Shown: one piece after another, positions 1-14,003 of the stretch
How the letters are laid out: each line of letters opens with the position of its first letter
How positions within the stretch are numbered: position 1 is the first letter of the stretch
From: Owenia fusiformis
Lineage: Eukaryota; Annelida; Polychaeta; Sabellida; Oweniidae
Assembly: GCA_903813345.2 (NCBI GenBank)
Contig: CAIIXF020000002.1
Span: 23,514,455 to 23,578,454 of the forward strand
Length of the DNA: 64,000 nucleotides
Direction: 5' to 3'
The notes under the pieces: model-generated
Databases searched by the model: none
What the model saw: only the letters and a program-made list of their open reading frames with translations
Told to the model about the DNA's origin: nothing
Position numbers and translations under genes: made by a program

Positions 1-3000
1 GAAATCCCGCGAATTTAGTAGATGTCCCGCAAAATCCCGCGAATTTTGGGCACTGGGTCTAAAAAATCTGTCCCGCGAGAAAATCTTTGGGTGTTGACAG
101 TACTGTCATTATATCAGAGCATGTTTCAGGTGTTTCAGACCCATAGCCAGGATTTGCCAAGGGGTGGGTTACTTTTTTAAGAAATTCCAGGGGGAGTTTA
201 CTTTTGGCAATGTTAGTTCAAAAATGAGCAGAATAATTTAAAAGGTGCTCAGTATGGGGTAAAAAATGCAATTTTGGTCACGGAGGGGGGGGTCGCTAGA
301 ACCAATCTACCCCCCTGTATTCGGGCCTGCATGTGCTATCTACATATTTGACAATTGATAATTTGATTGACACGGTTCAAAGTGGACTTTGTTAATTATT
401 CAAACTGTTTTAATATCTAGGAATATGCGTCCAAGTTAAAATCACTCGAAATCAGGGTAGATAAACCTAAGAAAAACACATTTCGTGTTTTCATTTGATC
501 TTTAACATGATCCTGTAAAAATGTCAGATTTAGCAAAATACATAGGCGATCTCCATCTGCACACATCTACTCATTCCGACTAAGCTATTGCCTATACTTA
601 CACGCACACGCATACTTTTAAATTAATTTTATTTTGATAATGATTTAAAAACACAAATTATTATAAACACGAAATTAAAATGATTGTTATATTCCAATCC
701 TAGTAAAGTATAATTAAGCGCGACTATAGGGCATAACAACATGTGGCCAGTCTAATTATACTGTTTGTTTTGATAAGGCTGTGCAAAGAGATATCAAAAC
801 TCTTGACACGCTCTTTAAACGCGAGGTCTTTGCACCTCTTGACACGTCTTGGAATCTCTAGATACGCGGAGTTCCTAGACTATCTTTGCACGTCTAGAAA
901 TTGCTTGGAATTTCACATTTGACGCAGTGTTTGTATTCATGACAATATAATATCGGAATTCGCAATGGTATTTCGAGCATCGAACAATGAGTGTGCTCTT
1001 CTTTTCAATGGACGTAAACGAGGGCGTTAAAAAGAAACTGGTGTAATTTAGCCTTGAGTTAAACATAACCATCAGATGTAATTTGATTTTTTTCATTTAA
1101 TAGCAGTTTTATTAACTAATGGTGGGGTACTCCATGACCATGATCCCAGTCTTTATTGTGAATGGTTCTAAATAGACTATTCCAACGCCGGATAATCTCG
1201 AAGTTCTTAGTTTTGATAAAATAGGCTTGAAACTGATCGGATGGATGAAGACTCGTGCATAGACGGACATCAAGGTGACCCAAGCTAAGTGCAATGGCAA
1301 TGAACTTTTACTAGTTAAGTTACAGTTAACAAATGTAAATATTTTATGTCATTGAAAACTAGATAAATATAACCAATTTTATACAGTTGAGACAATTATT
1401 TACATGAAATCCGCATTCCACATCATGTATACGTAAATATTGTTGCAAATCAGATGTGACTGTGAAAATGAAAGAAACCATTGCAATGTTTAACGTCCTA
1501 TAATAAGGAACACAGATTATCTATTATGGTATTGATATCTGCGTTAAAATGTAGTCGAATGAATATTTTCTTTATATTTATAAATTGAGGAAAATTGATT
1601 GAAGTTGTGAGTTAAGAACGATCAATTCTGAATGTGGATCTTATTGAGTAAGTCACATAGAAACAACAAAATTCAAAATGGAAAAGGATGTTTCTTGGTG
1701 TTTTTTCTAACATGCCATTTGACTTGACAGATATTCAATGTGAACAATAATTTGTGATGTTTTCTTGCAAAAATTATTGCAAAAGCTGTCATAAAGTAGA
1801 GGTCAAAATGACATCTACAACTTTATCTTAATACTCAGGATTTACATGTATATTACTCAAGATGTTCATGTATAATATTGTTCACATTAAACTTTATAGT
1901 TATATAATTAAGAGTTCTTATATCATAAAATCACCCAAAATTGAACGCAAAACTAGTGATATTTCATAACATTTTCTCATACATTATAAAAATATATGCA
2001 AAAATAAAGTGCAGCCTTTCATGCATTTGGGAGAACTTGATCGTGGATATGTATTGACACATAGCTAGGCAAGGAGTGTCCGATTATAGCCATTCCGATC
2101 ACAGTATTTCAAATAACTGCAATGCATTATATCACCAATCACTGCATTCAAGGTTACTTGTTAAACAGTTGGCATGGTGACGATTTGACTCTTCAGATTG
2201 AAATTGATACTTTGCCAACTTGACCCTTGCAAAAGATTTCATTGAAAATATGTTATTTAAGTGATTATGTATCTTTTAGGTGATTTCGTAGGAATATTTT
2301 GCAATGTGTGAAAAGAAGTTAAGTCCAAGACTCAATGCATTGTGGCTGCTTCATTAGTTCTAAGCTGCAATTATTGGCTGAAATACTGCGCAAAATGGTT
2401 TTCGATATTACATGATATTTTTATATATTTTTTCTTTGATAACCCAGGTCTATTTTTGCAAACACAATTTTGCAAATTGCCCAGAACAAAACTCTAGATC
2501 AATACGATAGGAATGTGACTTTCTTTGTGTATTTCTTCAGTTGCTATTAGGTTTCATATCAGACATAAACGTGTGACACTATTTCAAGCAAGCTTTCAAT
2601 TAACGTGCTGATGTAGTTCACCCACGGACTTTTTTCTCCAGCTCCGTGGTTCACCATATGAATGAAAATATAAACAATATCTTAACAAAGGACGCGAAGC
2701 CATTGAAGTTGCTAGATGCAGAAATTCTTCGAAAGAATAAGTATGAATATCTTCATCAACAGAAAGAATGAGCACATGAATCTTGTAATTTTGCTGAAAA
2801 TAATGTTTAGTAAAATTGACATTTACAAGAGAAGATTCAAGTGAAACGTTACAAAAAATCTGAAACCGAGTCAATTTCTCCGGACTTCTTGGTATCTCTC
2901 AGATTCCAAAAAGGTTTTCGTACTTATTAACGTCATAGCTTAAAACCAATAGCTTAAATGTTACGACTTAGACTCATTAATAGATTATCTGACATGTAGT

Positions 3001-3149
3001 ATCCTATTCTTCACAGAACTCGAATTGTTGACATATAGCATAGTATTACTATAAACAATTATGATAAGTCGTTATACATAAATATTGTATCATAAATTTA
3101 CATTACCATATTGATTTACATGCATGTTAACACAACAAATACTATAAGT

Positions 3150-3263
3150 TATTGAATGATTTGAGGTGCAATACAGGACACATTATGCTCGAAAAATTCT
3201 GTATTAGAACGAGACGAAGTCGATTGCCAATACAGAATATCGAGACAGAATATATCCTGACAT
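3150..3263. repeat. Decayed copy of the 17779-type snap-back element
   Basis: Shares TTATTGAATGATTTGAGGTG, GAACGAGACGAAGTC and CAATACAGAATATCGAG with the 17.8 kb copy; the right terminus is lost. Confidence 0.75.
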
Positions 3264-3978
3264 TTTGCATGTTGCCGTTTAAGCGTTCCATTCATTTAGT
3301 GAGAATCTCGGACCTATAATTACCCTTTTCGACTTCACTTCTTAAAGGATAGCTTCGTCTGTAGTTTATACCAAGACTCTGCGCGCAGGGTAATCTATAA
3401 TCATTATGCAACAAATGATGGGTATCGATATGGTGAACTTTTTGAACACAAGTTCCTCTTAAACCAGTCATCAAAAATCCTGTAAATTTTACACATCGTC
3501 AATTTAATGGTCTTAAACGTGTCTTTTAAAAAAGTATCTTGTTAATGAAATAAAAGGTTTATCTTAATTTCAATCTATTTTGGATTTTTGTTTTAATTTT
3601 TGAATACTTTTTGTAAAATCAACCAAAATTTTCTTTGTATCACTATAATATTGAGAGGTCTAAAAATGTTGTATATGCTATTTTGTTCCAACAAGATATT
3701 TTATTTCATTCTCAATAATTGGTAAAAAGGAACAAAAAACAATTGTACTAAAAAAACAAAAAAATGTTAATAAAAACAGTTATATAAAATATATATAAAT
3801 AATTTTCGCATTAAATTGTTGTCAATCAGTCAACATTACATAAAGGACCGTGTTTTTACAGAAAGTTTCCATAATTAAAACATTGTTAAATTCAGTTCAC
3901 CATATCGATACCTACTGTATCATTTATCCTTGATTTGATGAAAGAATATTGATAAATCAATTAATCAATTAGAAGGTT

Positions 3979-4113
3979 GATCGATCTTAAGGAAATGTGT
4001 CTTTTATTTACCCTTGATATACGTTTTTAAGTCTATATGTTCGTAAATATATTAATTGTTCATATTTATATATGTTATTGGGACGCTTGTCATAACGCAC
4101 CAATGATGATAAG
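3979..4113. repeat. Dispersed repeat, copy 1
   Basis: The segment with GTGTCTTTTATTTACC, TATATGTTCGTAAATATATT and GTTATTGGGACGC recurs in direct orientation at 5404-5541. Confidence 0.85.
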
Positions 4114-4438
4114 GTACATGTATCTATACCATATTGGGATTTGCAGATACGATTTATCTGATGCATTATTAACCCCATTTTGATACTCATCACATATTTT
4201 TCTTTTTCAACTTCCAATACGATGGTGAGATGAAAATATATTAGTTTAAGTATTCATAACCTTTGAAGCGACCTGATTGGTGGAATCCGACTCCCGGTTA
4301 TCCCCTCCAATAATACGTATGGTCTCTGTAATTAATTTGATCGGTCCTCAACATTTTTAGCACAATTGTACGGATCGAAAGCAGACTCAGATAAAAAAAA
4401 CTCAAACTAACTCATGGTATTCTAGAGAGAAACTCATA

Positions 4439-4973
4439 CACTGGTGGTCCGCTCGATTAGACTGGTTACCGAAACGGTTCGTTTTGGTAACAAAATGTCG
4501 GAACGTCGAAGGTACGATTTTTCTTTTTTCCTTATTTCACGCGTTGTAGGCAGAATCCCTACGACGTTTTTTCTCACAAACGTGTATCAGCATCATATGT
4601 TTTAGAAAATGTACATGTTTGCGATCAAATAGCTCAGAAGACAACAGAATCGACGATTTAATTCCTCACTTAAGTTACATAAACGGTTTGGGTTAAAAGT
4701 GCAGATCTTAACTGTTTTTCGAAAAACCGTTTATGTAACTTAAGTGAGGAATTAAATCGACGATTATGTTGTCTTCTGAACTATTTGTTCGCAAATATGT
4801 ACATTTTCTTAAACATATGTTACTGATACACGTTTGTGTTAAAAATGTCGTGGGAATTCTGCCTACAACGTGTGAAATAATGAAAAAAGAAAAATCGTAC
4901 CTTCGATGTTCCGACATTTTGTTACCAAAACGAATCGTTTGGGTAACCAGCGTAATCGAGTGGATCACCAGTG
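4439..4973. mobile_element. Foldback element, family A copy 1
   Basis: The two halves are near-perfect reverse complements meeting around 4710. Termini are CACTGGTGGTCC and GGATCACCAGTG. Each arm carries GTTACC...AAAATGTCGGAACGTCGAAGG and a stretch ending in AATTCCTCACTTAAGTTACAT. No coding capacity of its own: the open frames on both strands are mirror images of the palindrome. Target duplication is imperfect here. Confidence 0.9.
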
Positions 4974-5403
4974 GTATAGCAGACCATCATTTGTCATCAT
5001 GTATTAACCCTAATACAGGCATTTTTTGTCAATTAATGCCAACGCCCCCCCCCCCCCTCTTTGACAAAAAAAGTGAAAGCGTGTTTAACAATTTAAATGA
5101 AACGTTAAATCAGAACACCAAGAATAACATCATATCGTGCAGCTGTAATTACTCTTTACCATCCAAAACATAAATGCTAATTTACAGTTATTTTTAGTGA
5201 CTGGATGGTATAACTAGTAGATGAAGTTCCAATGAGCATTTGAATGATTAACTGGTTACATAACATCCTAGAAATCAAAAATAAAATGAACTGTGATTTA
5301 CGTACATTTTATCGCAAAATTATTGAAGCAACAATTTCTTCATGAGCATCTCGTCTAATTCTTGTTTTCTTAAACGCTCTCGTATTTTGCTAGATCGTAT
5401 TTT

Positions 5404-5541
5404 GATCGATTTAAGGAAACGTGTCTTTTATTTACCATTGATAAACGTTTAAGTGTATATGTTCGTAAATATATTCTTTGTTCATACTTAAATATGTTAT
5501 TGGGACGCATGACATAACAAACCCATGATGATAAGATGATC
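5404..5541. repeat. Dispersed repeat, copy 2
   Basis: Direct copy of 3979-4113 with about 85% identity by eye. Confidence 0.85.
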
Positions 5542-5820
5542 AGTTTGGCGTAACGAAGATTTTGATTTGATTTGATTTTGAGACGCGTCACGCGTTTTAT
5601 TAATGAAACATCATATTTGGACCCAATCAGAGTCCTCTTAAAGAAATGAAGTACATATTCCTTGAAAACGAGGGTAATTACTGGGTGAATTGAATTTCCA
5701 TTTGGAATGTTTTTCATAATGTACTTACTCCCCATCCGCACAGCAATCAAAGCCCGCTACCACAGCACAACAGATGGCGCTGATGTACATAACGCTAGTC
5801 TGTAATCCCCAAAGTTCCAT

Positions 5821-5880
5821 CATTCACTCTAAGCGTACGCAGGTCTAATCATTCACTCTAAGCGTACGCAGGTCTAATCA
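5821..5880. repeat. 29-bp tandem duplication
   Basis: Two exact copies of a unit containing CATTCACTCTAAGCGTACGC and GTCTAAT. Confidence 0.92.
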
Positions 5881-7651
5881 ATGTAGGCCTCTCTTTAATG
5901 GGTATTGAATGTAGGCCTTGTACACCAAAGACCTTGTAACACGAATTGTTATTAGCAAAATTCAATAGTAAATATTTATATTTTGTTTGTTTTATTTGTT
6001 ACTGTGCATCCTTGGATGATCCGCAGCGTAATATTGAACGTGTTCCAGCTCAGCTAGACGTCAGTATTCTGGTCTTTTGGTACAATTTAAACTTATTTTA
6101 ATCCATTGAAGTTAAAATACATCTGCAATGCCTCTATATCAATCTCAAGATAACAATCGAAATATTAGCACGGATTGCACTGTAAGTCAATTATTTTAAT
6201 CGCCAGGTTGAATAATGTATTCTTGTTTTGTCTGCAGTTATAAATTATTCAAACAAAACTACATTGTATTATGATCCTCTTTAAGTAACATTGTCATAAT
6301 TATAACGATTCCATCAGCATCTTCCATACAAATCCATATAATAGAAACTTTAAGCGCAATGTTGCGTTTAAACCGAGTATCAGGGCCTAATGCACTTGAT
6401 GAAGATTTCTTGAGCAAATCAAACTATCGGAAGGCTTTGTTCCGTTGCCATCCTTAAATTGTATCCACGATTTGTGTCCAATTTCCAAAAGATATATCCA
6501 GTTTATCAGTTATAGATCATTGTGCCTCTTGGCGTTCTCGTTAGCAACTTCCCCAACTGGCTGTTCCTTTTATAATATGTCAAAGGATTGCGTGTGGTTA
6601 GCGCTTGTTATATGAGATCAATACGATGATTGTACTATGCTCTTCACGGTTTATCACCGTGAATAATTGAATAAAGAGCGAGGAATAAGTTAATTGCGAT
6701 CGTGAATGTGCGGGGTGTCATTCTTGTATTTACTATTTTCTGACATGTAAAAATGAGACACTAAATGATTGAGTAATAGCATAGTGTATAATGAACATGT
6801 CTCCATTTCAAATATTCAATAACTCACATATTTCATCAAATTATATCTTAATTCTTTTTTCAGATAATAGAATTAGGTAACACCGGTACGCTGTTTTAGA
6901 AATTACTTCCTACATTTTACACTTTCTTTTCTTTGCTGGTATTTTATGATCAGTGTGCATCGATCGCGAGTCTTCCGTCGATATAATCACGTTGGCGAAA
7001 TTGGGTCGACTTTTGTAGGTAGAAATATCTTTAAAAACAGGATCCTAAAATGTAAAACTATGTCACAAATGTTGTTGAAAAATCATAATAGTAAGTTGTT
7101 TAAATACTAATTTTGGAGTATATTTCTTGTTATCGAAACATAGATTAATTTTACTCGTCGCATTTTATTATCTTTCTTGTTTAAATTAATATCTTCTCTT
7201 CGTGACATTCTCGAGGGGAATCATTCACCAGAATCTACGATCCGCGACAAAAACAAACAAAATTATTGCTTGAGGTAACACTTTGTAGGCGTAGTTCTCC
7301 AATTATTGTAGCCATTGGGCACTAACAAATTGGTGAAATTGTTTAATCAGCCGAGAATGGTCATTTGATGTACGACACACTCTTCGATATTGGCAAAAAC
7401 TGTGGCTATTAGATAGACCTTTTGAATAAACCCTGCCCTGCCATCTTTTGGTACATCAAAGAAGCTTGATATGCTTTATTGGCTAGATCGATGACGTCAT
7501 TGGTTGTACTTTATAAAACGTATGACATCAACAATCTAGCAAATATATCACAGCTTTCATGATCCGCCAAAAGGTGGCAGTGTTCACTGGAATTGCTATT
7601 GTTTTATTCTTTTAACATTGTGAGCATCGTTCAGGGCATCGTTGTCATTAG

Positions 7652-8127
7652 CACTGGTGATCCGCTCGATTATGCTGGTTACTGAAACGAACCGTTTCGG
7701 TAACAAAATGTCGGAACGTCGAAGGTACGATTGTTATTTTTTCCTTATTTCACGCGTTGTAGGCAGAATCCCCACGACATTTTTCTAACAAACGTGTATC
7801 AGTATTATATGTTTTAGAAAATGTACATGTTTGCAAAAACTTAGCTCGGCAGACAACAGTTAAGTTACATAAACGGTTTGGGTTAAAAGTGTTTTTCGAA
7901 ATACCGTTTCTTTGACTTAAGTGAGGAATTAAATCGACGATTTTGTTTTTCTAAACTATTTGTTCGCAAATATGTATATTTTCTGAAACATATGATAGTG
8001 ATACACGTTTGTGATAAAAATGTCGCGGGGAATTCTACCTACAACGTGGGAAATACGGAAAAAAGAAAGATCGTACCGACATTTTGTTACCGAAACGGTT
8101 CCAGCGTAATCGAGTGGATCACCAGTG
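7652..8127. mobile_element. Foldback element, family A copy 2
   Basis: Same arms as the copy at 4439, with termini CACTGGTGATCC and GGATCACCAGTG. It is flanked by ATTAG on both sides (7647-7651 and 8128-8132), a clean 5-bp target-site duplication. The centre is shortened relative to copy 1. Confidence 0.92.
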
Positions 8128-8659
8128 ATTAGGCTAAGAACCAAATGAACAGGCTGCTTTTAGCGGAAGGCCTTAAGTTTTTTTATAATCTATATTGTAT
8201 AAGAGTCCAATTTCCCTTTCAAAGACGGTTTCGCATTTCAAACAGTTCTTATGTCACTACAACAAGTGCCTGGTGACATATTGTTATAGTTTTTCTTAAA
8301 ATCCCAATTTTATTTTCCTAAAAGAGATTTGAGACATCTGATAAAATATTGAAGTTTTTAAAACGCAGAAATGTCCAATTTTTAAAAGAAAAGTATTATT
8401 AATTGCTTTTTGACAATTTGTCTCTTGACTCTTTTTCCTTTCCAGTCCCTTTAGTCAACTCGCATATTGTGATATGTAATGCACTTTAACAGTACAATGT
8501 AATTATTTGAGGAGCGCAGTATGTATCAATTACCCAATAATTTATAATTCTACATGATGGATGGTATTTGTCAAAATAGTGGTAATCTTTTTGTCAAGTA
8601 TTACGAAACATGCCTCAAAATTACACTCTTCTTATATCTTCTTATGGTGCATAGAGGAG

Positions 8660-8850
8660 TACATCCTTCAAGATCAGGTGTAAAAGGGGAGGTGGTCCTA
8701 TCCAATTTTGTGTCTACTCTCTATTGATTTATATGGTGACCTAATTTCAATTACTTTCCTTATTATTTATACACAGTCAGGGCCAGTAAGGGCCGTAAGG
8801 AAAGGGGACCATAATCCCCAGGGGACCATAATTTCTTTTACACCGGCTTC
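8660..8850 (+). repeat. Dispersed repeat with GGGGACCATAATCCCCAGGGG
   Basis: Shares CAGTCAGGGCCAGTAAGGGC and the GGGGACCATAATC doublet with the minus-strand copy at 27236-27405. An open frame here is a by-product. Confidence 0.85.
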
Positions 8851-9254
8851 ACTGCTATCACAGCTGTGGAAAGAATCGAAATACCCTTGGACCAAGAATA
8901 AAGGAAGTGAATCCTTTGAACTTTATTTTTAACCTTCGTAGAACCAGCAAAATAGTAATCAATGACGAAACAGGAAGACCGAATTAATGCAGTTCACACC
9001 AACCCAGTTAAGTGTAACTCCATTCTTTCAGTTTTCACGAGTTGTCAAAAACATGCTTCCAGAAATTAATTGGAAAAAAGGTTGTGATGTCTCACGATAA
9101 TGTCACCATGATTTCCAATCAATAGTAATCTGGTGCTCTTTTGAGTTAAATAGTTACATTTAAAAGCTAATAGAGCTGCATCAGTTAGTTAATCTATTTA
9201 CGATGTAATGTACATGTACAGTAAGCAAGAACAAGGGGCAGTATGAACAATATC

Positions 9255-9495
9255 GTACCTTAAAGTTAATCAGCTCTAGAACTTCTTACCATGTAACATG
9301 TGTGAAAATTTGAAGTAAATCCGTCAAGTGGTTTTCCTGGAATCACGATGTCAAGATTTATCTAAAGGCTTCCAAAATGGCCGCCAGAATGCAAGATGGC
9401 TGCCGAAAAGCTAATCAGCTCAGAACTTCTTACCATCTGACATGTTTGAAAATTTGAAGTAAATCCGTCGAGTGGTTTTCCTGGAATCGTGATAA
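9255..9495. repeat. Two diverged copies of a ~155-bp repeat
   Basis: AGAACTTCTTACCAT and GTGGTTTTCCTGGAATC occur in both halves in the same order. Confidence 0.8.
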
Positions 9496-11396
9496 CAATT
9501 AAGTGTGACGCCGGCCACCAGCCGCCCGTCAAGCTGACGACAATATCGTACCTTTTTTAGGTGCGATAAAATTGAAACACCGTACAATATCACGTAACAT
9601 GGTGTTTATGTAATGGATAAACTGGGAGTACTGGCTATGGGGTGAAAGAATGACCGAATGCCCGAAGCTATTATTTCTTCTAAGAGCAAGTGCGAATGGT
9701 TTATCTAAGTTAAAACCCACACTGATACTTACGAAAGGTAGATGGTCAATAATCCAGTTCAAATTACACTTTACCATTCAACTTAAATTTGATTTCTTTT
9801 GTATTGACTATTCAACTATTGATACTAGAGGTAAGTTAGTTGATGTGTGAGTGAATAGGGTGTAATTAGTTCAGCTTCAGTGCACTGCAAGTAACAGTTC
9901 AGGTACAGCGTAGACTAGTCTAGCTACAAGCCCTTGTGACCCCCCCCCTATACACACCTCCCCACAAGGTCTTGTAACCAGTGAGTACTTTTCACTGATA
10001 GGCAATAATTTATTCCTCAACATGCACTTGTTTATTTAGAGTGTGCCCTAGCCAAAAACAACGAAAGGATCTGATTGGCTCCTTAAAACTACTTCCACTT
10101 CCGGTGATCTAGAGGGCAGCACCTGCGCCTTTCCAATCATTACAAGACTCTGTGTGAGATGTGTGTAGTCAAGTAGGGGGGTCACAGGGTCTTGTAACTA
10201 GACTTAGTGTAGACATTGAACATGGATGACATGGAGAAAATTTTTAAGTTACCTTAGCTCAATACTATAGGTAGCAGCACAAAATAATAGATTGTTTAAT
10301 TTAACGAATGCACAATAGCTTTTGATAGCTTACTTATTGTTCATTGTTAAAAAACAATAGAAAATGAATTTACTCTTCCTTTGTTACAACTGTACGTTAT
10401 TTAAAATAAAAAACAGTTCTTTCGTTTCATTGTGTTGCTAGCTAAGTGGGTTTTAATATCACCCAAATGCGACAGATCGATTCAATCGTATGTGTCCCAT
10501 TATTTTGTATGAATTATTTCTGCACTTTGATGTAATCGATTTTTAGAGTTCTTGGAATTGTTATCACCAGGGGTCAAAATTATGAAATTATGTTGCATCT
10601 GGCTTAGTCCGTTTATCTTTTGGATTGTCGCACTGAATTACACCTACACGTAGGGCTGAAACAACGACCCTAGGGCCTTCACTAAGATTTTCATGGTTTC
10701 TTCTTGAATCATCTGACAGATTACCAGGTATATCTGTTGCAGAAATACATACTTTTCTGCAATACAAAAACCAGTTGTGCGCCAGCTGAGCTAGTGGGCA
10801 GGTATATTTAAATTGTTTGTGGATTTCTGTTCTGGTTGTTTATCGTATTGATAACCTGCTGATTGAAAGTCTTTTAGCTGTTTTGTACAGCCTTTTAGAG
10901 AGTGAAAAGTAATTTATCAGGATGTATACTGAAACAGGTGTCTTATTATTATCAACAATATAATTAAATACTTAAAGATGGACAAGATGTTTGACACAAC
11001 TAAATGACTGTTGTGTTGCTGTTTTCAACAGGTTCTTATTCAATTATGTATATTAACAAGTGTTTAATATGAAGCAAAATGTATTAACATCTGACACACT
11101 GACTGATATTAGAGCCTCTAACAGGCTTGTACAGCAAATTAATTCGTTTAGAGCTCCTATATTAGTAAGGATTTAAGGAGTTAAATCCAGGGCTCAACAA
11201 ATTGTAGATTATTTTAAGTACAAAGTTCTTGTATCAAGACTTAAAAAGAGGGTGGTAGCCAAGTAACTTGGCTCCTAAGACAATTGATGTTTGTAAAATG
11301 ACAATACAGGTTGTCTCATATCGCATAATAAGTTTACTTTGGAAGAGCTTTACAATAATCTATAAAGTGTAAGAGATATCTTCACATATGTGTCAG

Positions 11397-11575
11397 ATGC
11401 AATCAAATGCTCTCTGTCTATGATAATATGTACACCTGTGTTTTTGAATCTAGGTGTGTTAGGTGCAAGCAGGTGCTCTCTGTGTATGATAATATGCACA
11501 CCTGTAGTTTTGGATTTAAGTGTGTTGGGTGCAACCAGGTGCCTTCTGTGTATGATAATGCGAGTTGTGTCTTGT
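11397..11575. repeat. 66-bp tandem repeat, ~2.6 copies
   Basis: TGCTCTCTGTGTATGATAAT recurs at 11408, 11474 and 11540. The period is divisible by 3, which creates overlapping repetitive open frames on both strands that are not genes. Confidence 0.88.
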
Positions 11576-11653
11576 GAACGTTAGATATAAATGTAGCGTG
11601 CCACGAAAAGATCAAATGATCATTCCTCATACGAGAACACTTTAATTAATATA

Positions 11654-12283
11654 CAGGGTGTCCTGAAAGTATGCCCCCCCCCCTATATAAGCAGACATAT
11701 ACCAGTGTCGTCATATATCATTTTAAAGCTTATCCAAAGTTACATTGATTCACCAAGTATCATGGTTCAACTTTCAAATGTGAAAAAATTACAGACATTT
11801 CAAAATTAGTGTTTGGTCAAAATTAAGTTCAATTTTACACCAAATCAATAGTCAATGTGTTCTCCCGGGCCATCTTAGCAGCAGCAATTCTTTTTGGGTC
11901 GGATGGGTATTGAGTTGGAAAAAGAGAACGGTGAGGGTAGAAACTCTAAGGAAACTCTTCTAAAGTGCCTTAACAGGTTTTAAGAGGGTTATAAAATTCC
12001 GCACCCCTATTTGAAGGGCTTTTAAGGTCATATTTTAAAATAATTGCTGCTGTTAACATGGCCAAGGGGGGACTCATTGACTAGTAATGTGGTGGAAATT
12101 TAACTTTATTTTGACAAAACACTAACTTTTAAAATAACTGTAACTTTTTCCCATTTGGGAGTTAAACCATGATATTTGGCAAATCAATGTAACTTTGGAT
12201 AGGCTTTAAAATGATATATGACACTTACTATGAGGACACTGAAATATGTCCGCCTATGGGGGCCATACTTTCGGGACACCCTG
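11654..12283. mobile_element. TA-flanked CAGGGTG MITE with long inverted ends
   Basis: Termini CAGGGTGTCCTGAAAGTATG and its inverse lie inside TA dinucleotides (11652-11653 and 12284-12285). Subterminal sequence is also inverted for roughly 180 bp. No transposase is seen. TA duplication and these ends fit the Tc1/mariner superfamily; non-autonomous. Confidence 0.85.
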
Positions 12284-13044
12284 TACTTTTCGTTTATAAT
12301 GATTTGGTTAAAGTACCGTTTAAACCTCACTTAGAGGTAGCAACACAATACGATAACAAGCTATCTAAAATCAATGTGCCACAAAAGACGCTTGGCTGTC
12401 ATATGCAGTACACTAAACCTGAGCTAATGACCCCTCTTCACTCATTTAAGCTGAATAGTAAACACAATAGGAACACAAATTTGTACCTGGCATGTTGCAT
12501 GCAGTGTACTGAAGCTGAACTAATTACACCCACTCAATTCTCAACACACTTACCTCATAGTCAATACAAATGTTTCAAAAATTGGATTATGGCCATTTAC
12601 TTTTCATAAGAGTCAGTGGGGGGGTTAAGTTAGATATACCATTCGACCTGGATCTTAGACACGATAGAAGGCCATTGGCTATCATCCCTCCTAAAACCCA
12701 GTACTCATAGTTTATCAATAACATAAAGTTTGGATTCAGCCAAAAATGTGATCGTGCATAAAACTTTTTTTCAATTTTAAAATATTGTTTTCGAAGGACT
12801 TTCAGTTGAGGATAATCTAAAAGTCATGACAGGTGATACATACATCAAACAATATTTTCAAACCTTGCATGGCGCGTTAAAGTGACAATTAGACTAACTG
12901 ATAAACATAATTCACAAAATGTCCTAAATATGTAAATGATGATACATCAATATTAGGCTGATCCTATTGGGGTATCAATCCAAATTGGCTACTTTTAGTT
13001 TATCACCAAATAACATCCCTAAAAATTTCAGATCAATCCATCAA

Positions 13045-13930
13045 ATAATTTGGCTTGAAACCTGTAGAAAAGACTTCATAGACAAGATTTTAGGATCAAA
13101 ATCCAAGAATACCAGACAATAAAAAAGCTGATCTGATTTTCTGCTGATTTCTTTACAGAATTATCTCTACTAAGACTACTGTTAACATCGACATGGGTTT
13201 TTACAACGCAGGACAGATGAAATTATTTATAAAGTATAGTAATTATTTATAAATGATGAAAAGTGAATTTTGGATGACCAAAATGGCAGCCATTTTGGAA
13301 GTAGGCAAGAATTTGAACCTAAAGTCAGACTGTTTTCTCTATTGATGTTGAACAAAGATAAAACAGGGACAACAGACTCTTTGTAAAAAGACAGACAAAG
13401 GTGAATATCACTCAACAAAAATGGGGACAATTTTGACAAAAAATAAGCAAGCTTTTGAACCCGGAGTAATAGGGGTTTTCTTGTTTTGTTAATTAACAAA
13501 ACTAACCTAAAACTAGATTCATATCAATCAAGGTTTGGCTTGAAACCTGTAGAGAAGACGTCATAGACAAGATTTAAGACCAGAAAATCAAAAAATGGCT
13601 AACGATACAAAAAGGGGGCATACATTTTTGCCGAGTTTTTAAAAAATTATTTCATAAAACTACTCCTTACATTGACACTGATCTCAAAGACACATGAATT
13701 TATTTTTAATGCCATTAGATGGTCCAAAAGTGAATTTTGCGAAACAAAAATGGCGGCCATTTTGATAGTAGGCATGCTTTTGAAACAGAAGTCATATGGG
13801 GGTCTGTATTGATGTTGAACAAATTTAATTCAAAACGGGAATCCTATAAAAAGAGGTTTTGAAACGTGCCACTATTGTTGACAGACTGAAGGACAGACGG
13901 ACAGACAGACGGACAAGTGAGGTATTTCAA
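13045..13930. repeat. ~485-bp diverged tandem duplication ending in GACGGACAGACAGACGG
   Basis: TGGCTTGAAACCTGTAGA recurs at 13051 and 13536, and AAAATGGC(A/G)GCCATTTT recurs with matching offset. The second copy ends with GGACAGACGGACAGACAGAC and AAAAGCTCACCATATGAGC, a terminus I associate with old repeats of marine lophotrochozoans. A relative with CCAAAATGGCCGCC lies near 9370. Confidence 0.75.
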
Positions 13931-14003
13931 AAGCTCACCATATGAGCTAAAAACAACTGACCGGTGTATATAGTACGAGTAGAAATACATAGATGGCATG
14001 CAT

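Larger units (their letters stand above)
1..4438. other. No gene seen; AT-rich DNA with old repeats
   Basis: Bases 1-90 carry three TCCCGCGA blocks. Bases 130-330 look like a common old repeat (CCATAGCCAGGATTTGCC ... GTATTCGGGCCTGC; a relative is at 51950-52080). Bases 780-900 hold imperfect repeats of TCTTGACACG. The short open frames lack exon-like sequence or splice context. Confidence 0.6.
4974..7651. other. No gene seen between two foldback copies
   Basis: Apart from a poly-C run at 5045, the 29-bp duplication at 5821 and a dispersed repeat at 5404, nothing recognisable. Confidence 0.55.
8128..11653. other. No gene seen; repeats and low-complexity DNA
   Basis: Contains the repeats at 8660 and 9255 and C-rich runs near 9945. 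The opposing open frames at 9529-9850 match no family I recognise. Confidence 0.55.

Noticed and set aside
4708-5173. Opposing open frames at 4708-4968 and 4766-5173
   Set aside because: Products of the foldback palindrome, which mirrors any open frame on both strands.
9529-9850. Possible gene with open frames on both strands
   Set aside because: No recognised motif, no signal of splicing, and repeats on both sides.
12211-12609. 132-residue open frame
   Set aside because: Begins within the inverted end of the 11.65 kb MITE and continues into non-coding DNA; no family resemblance.
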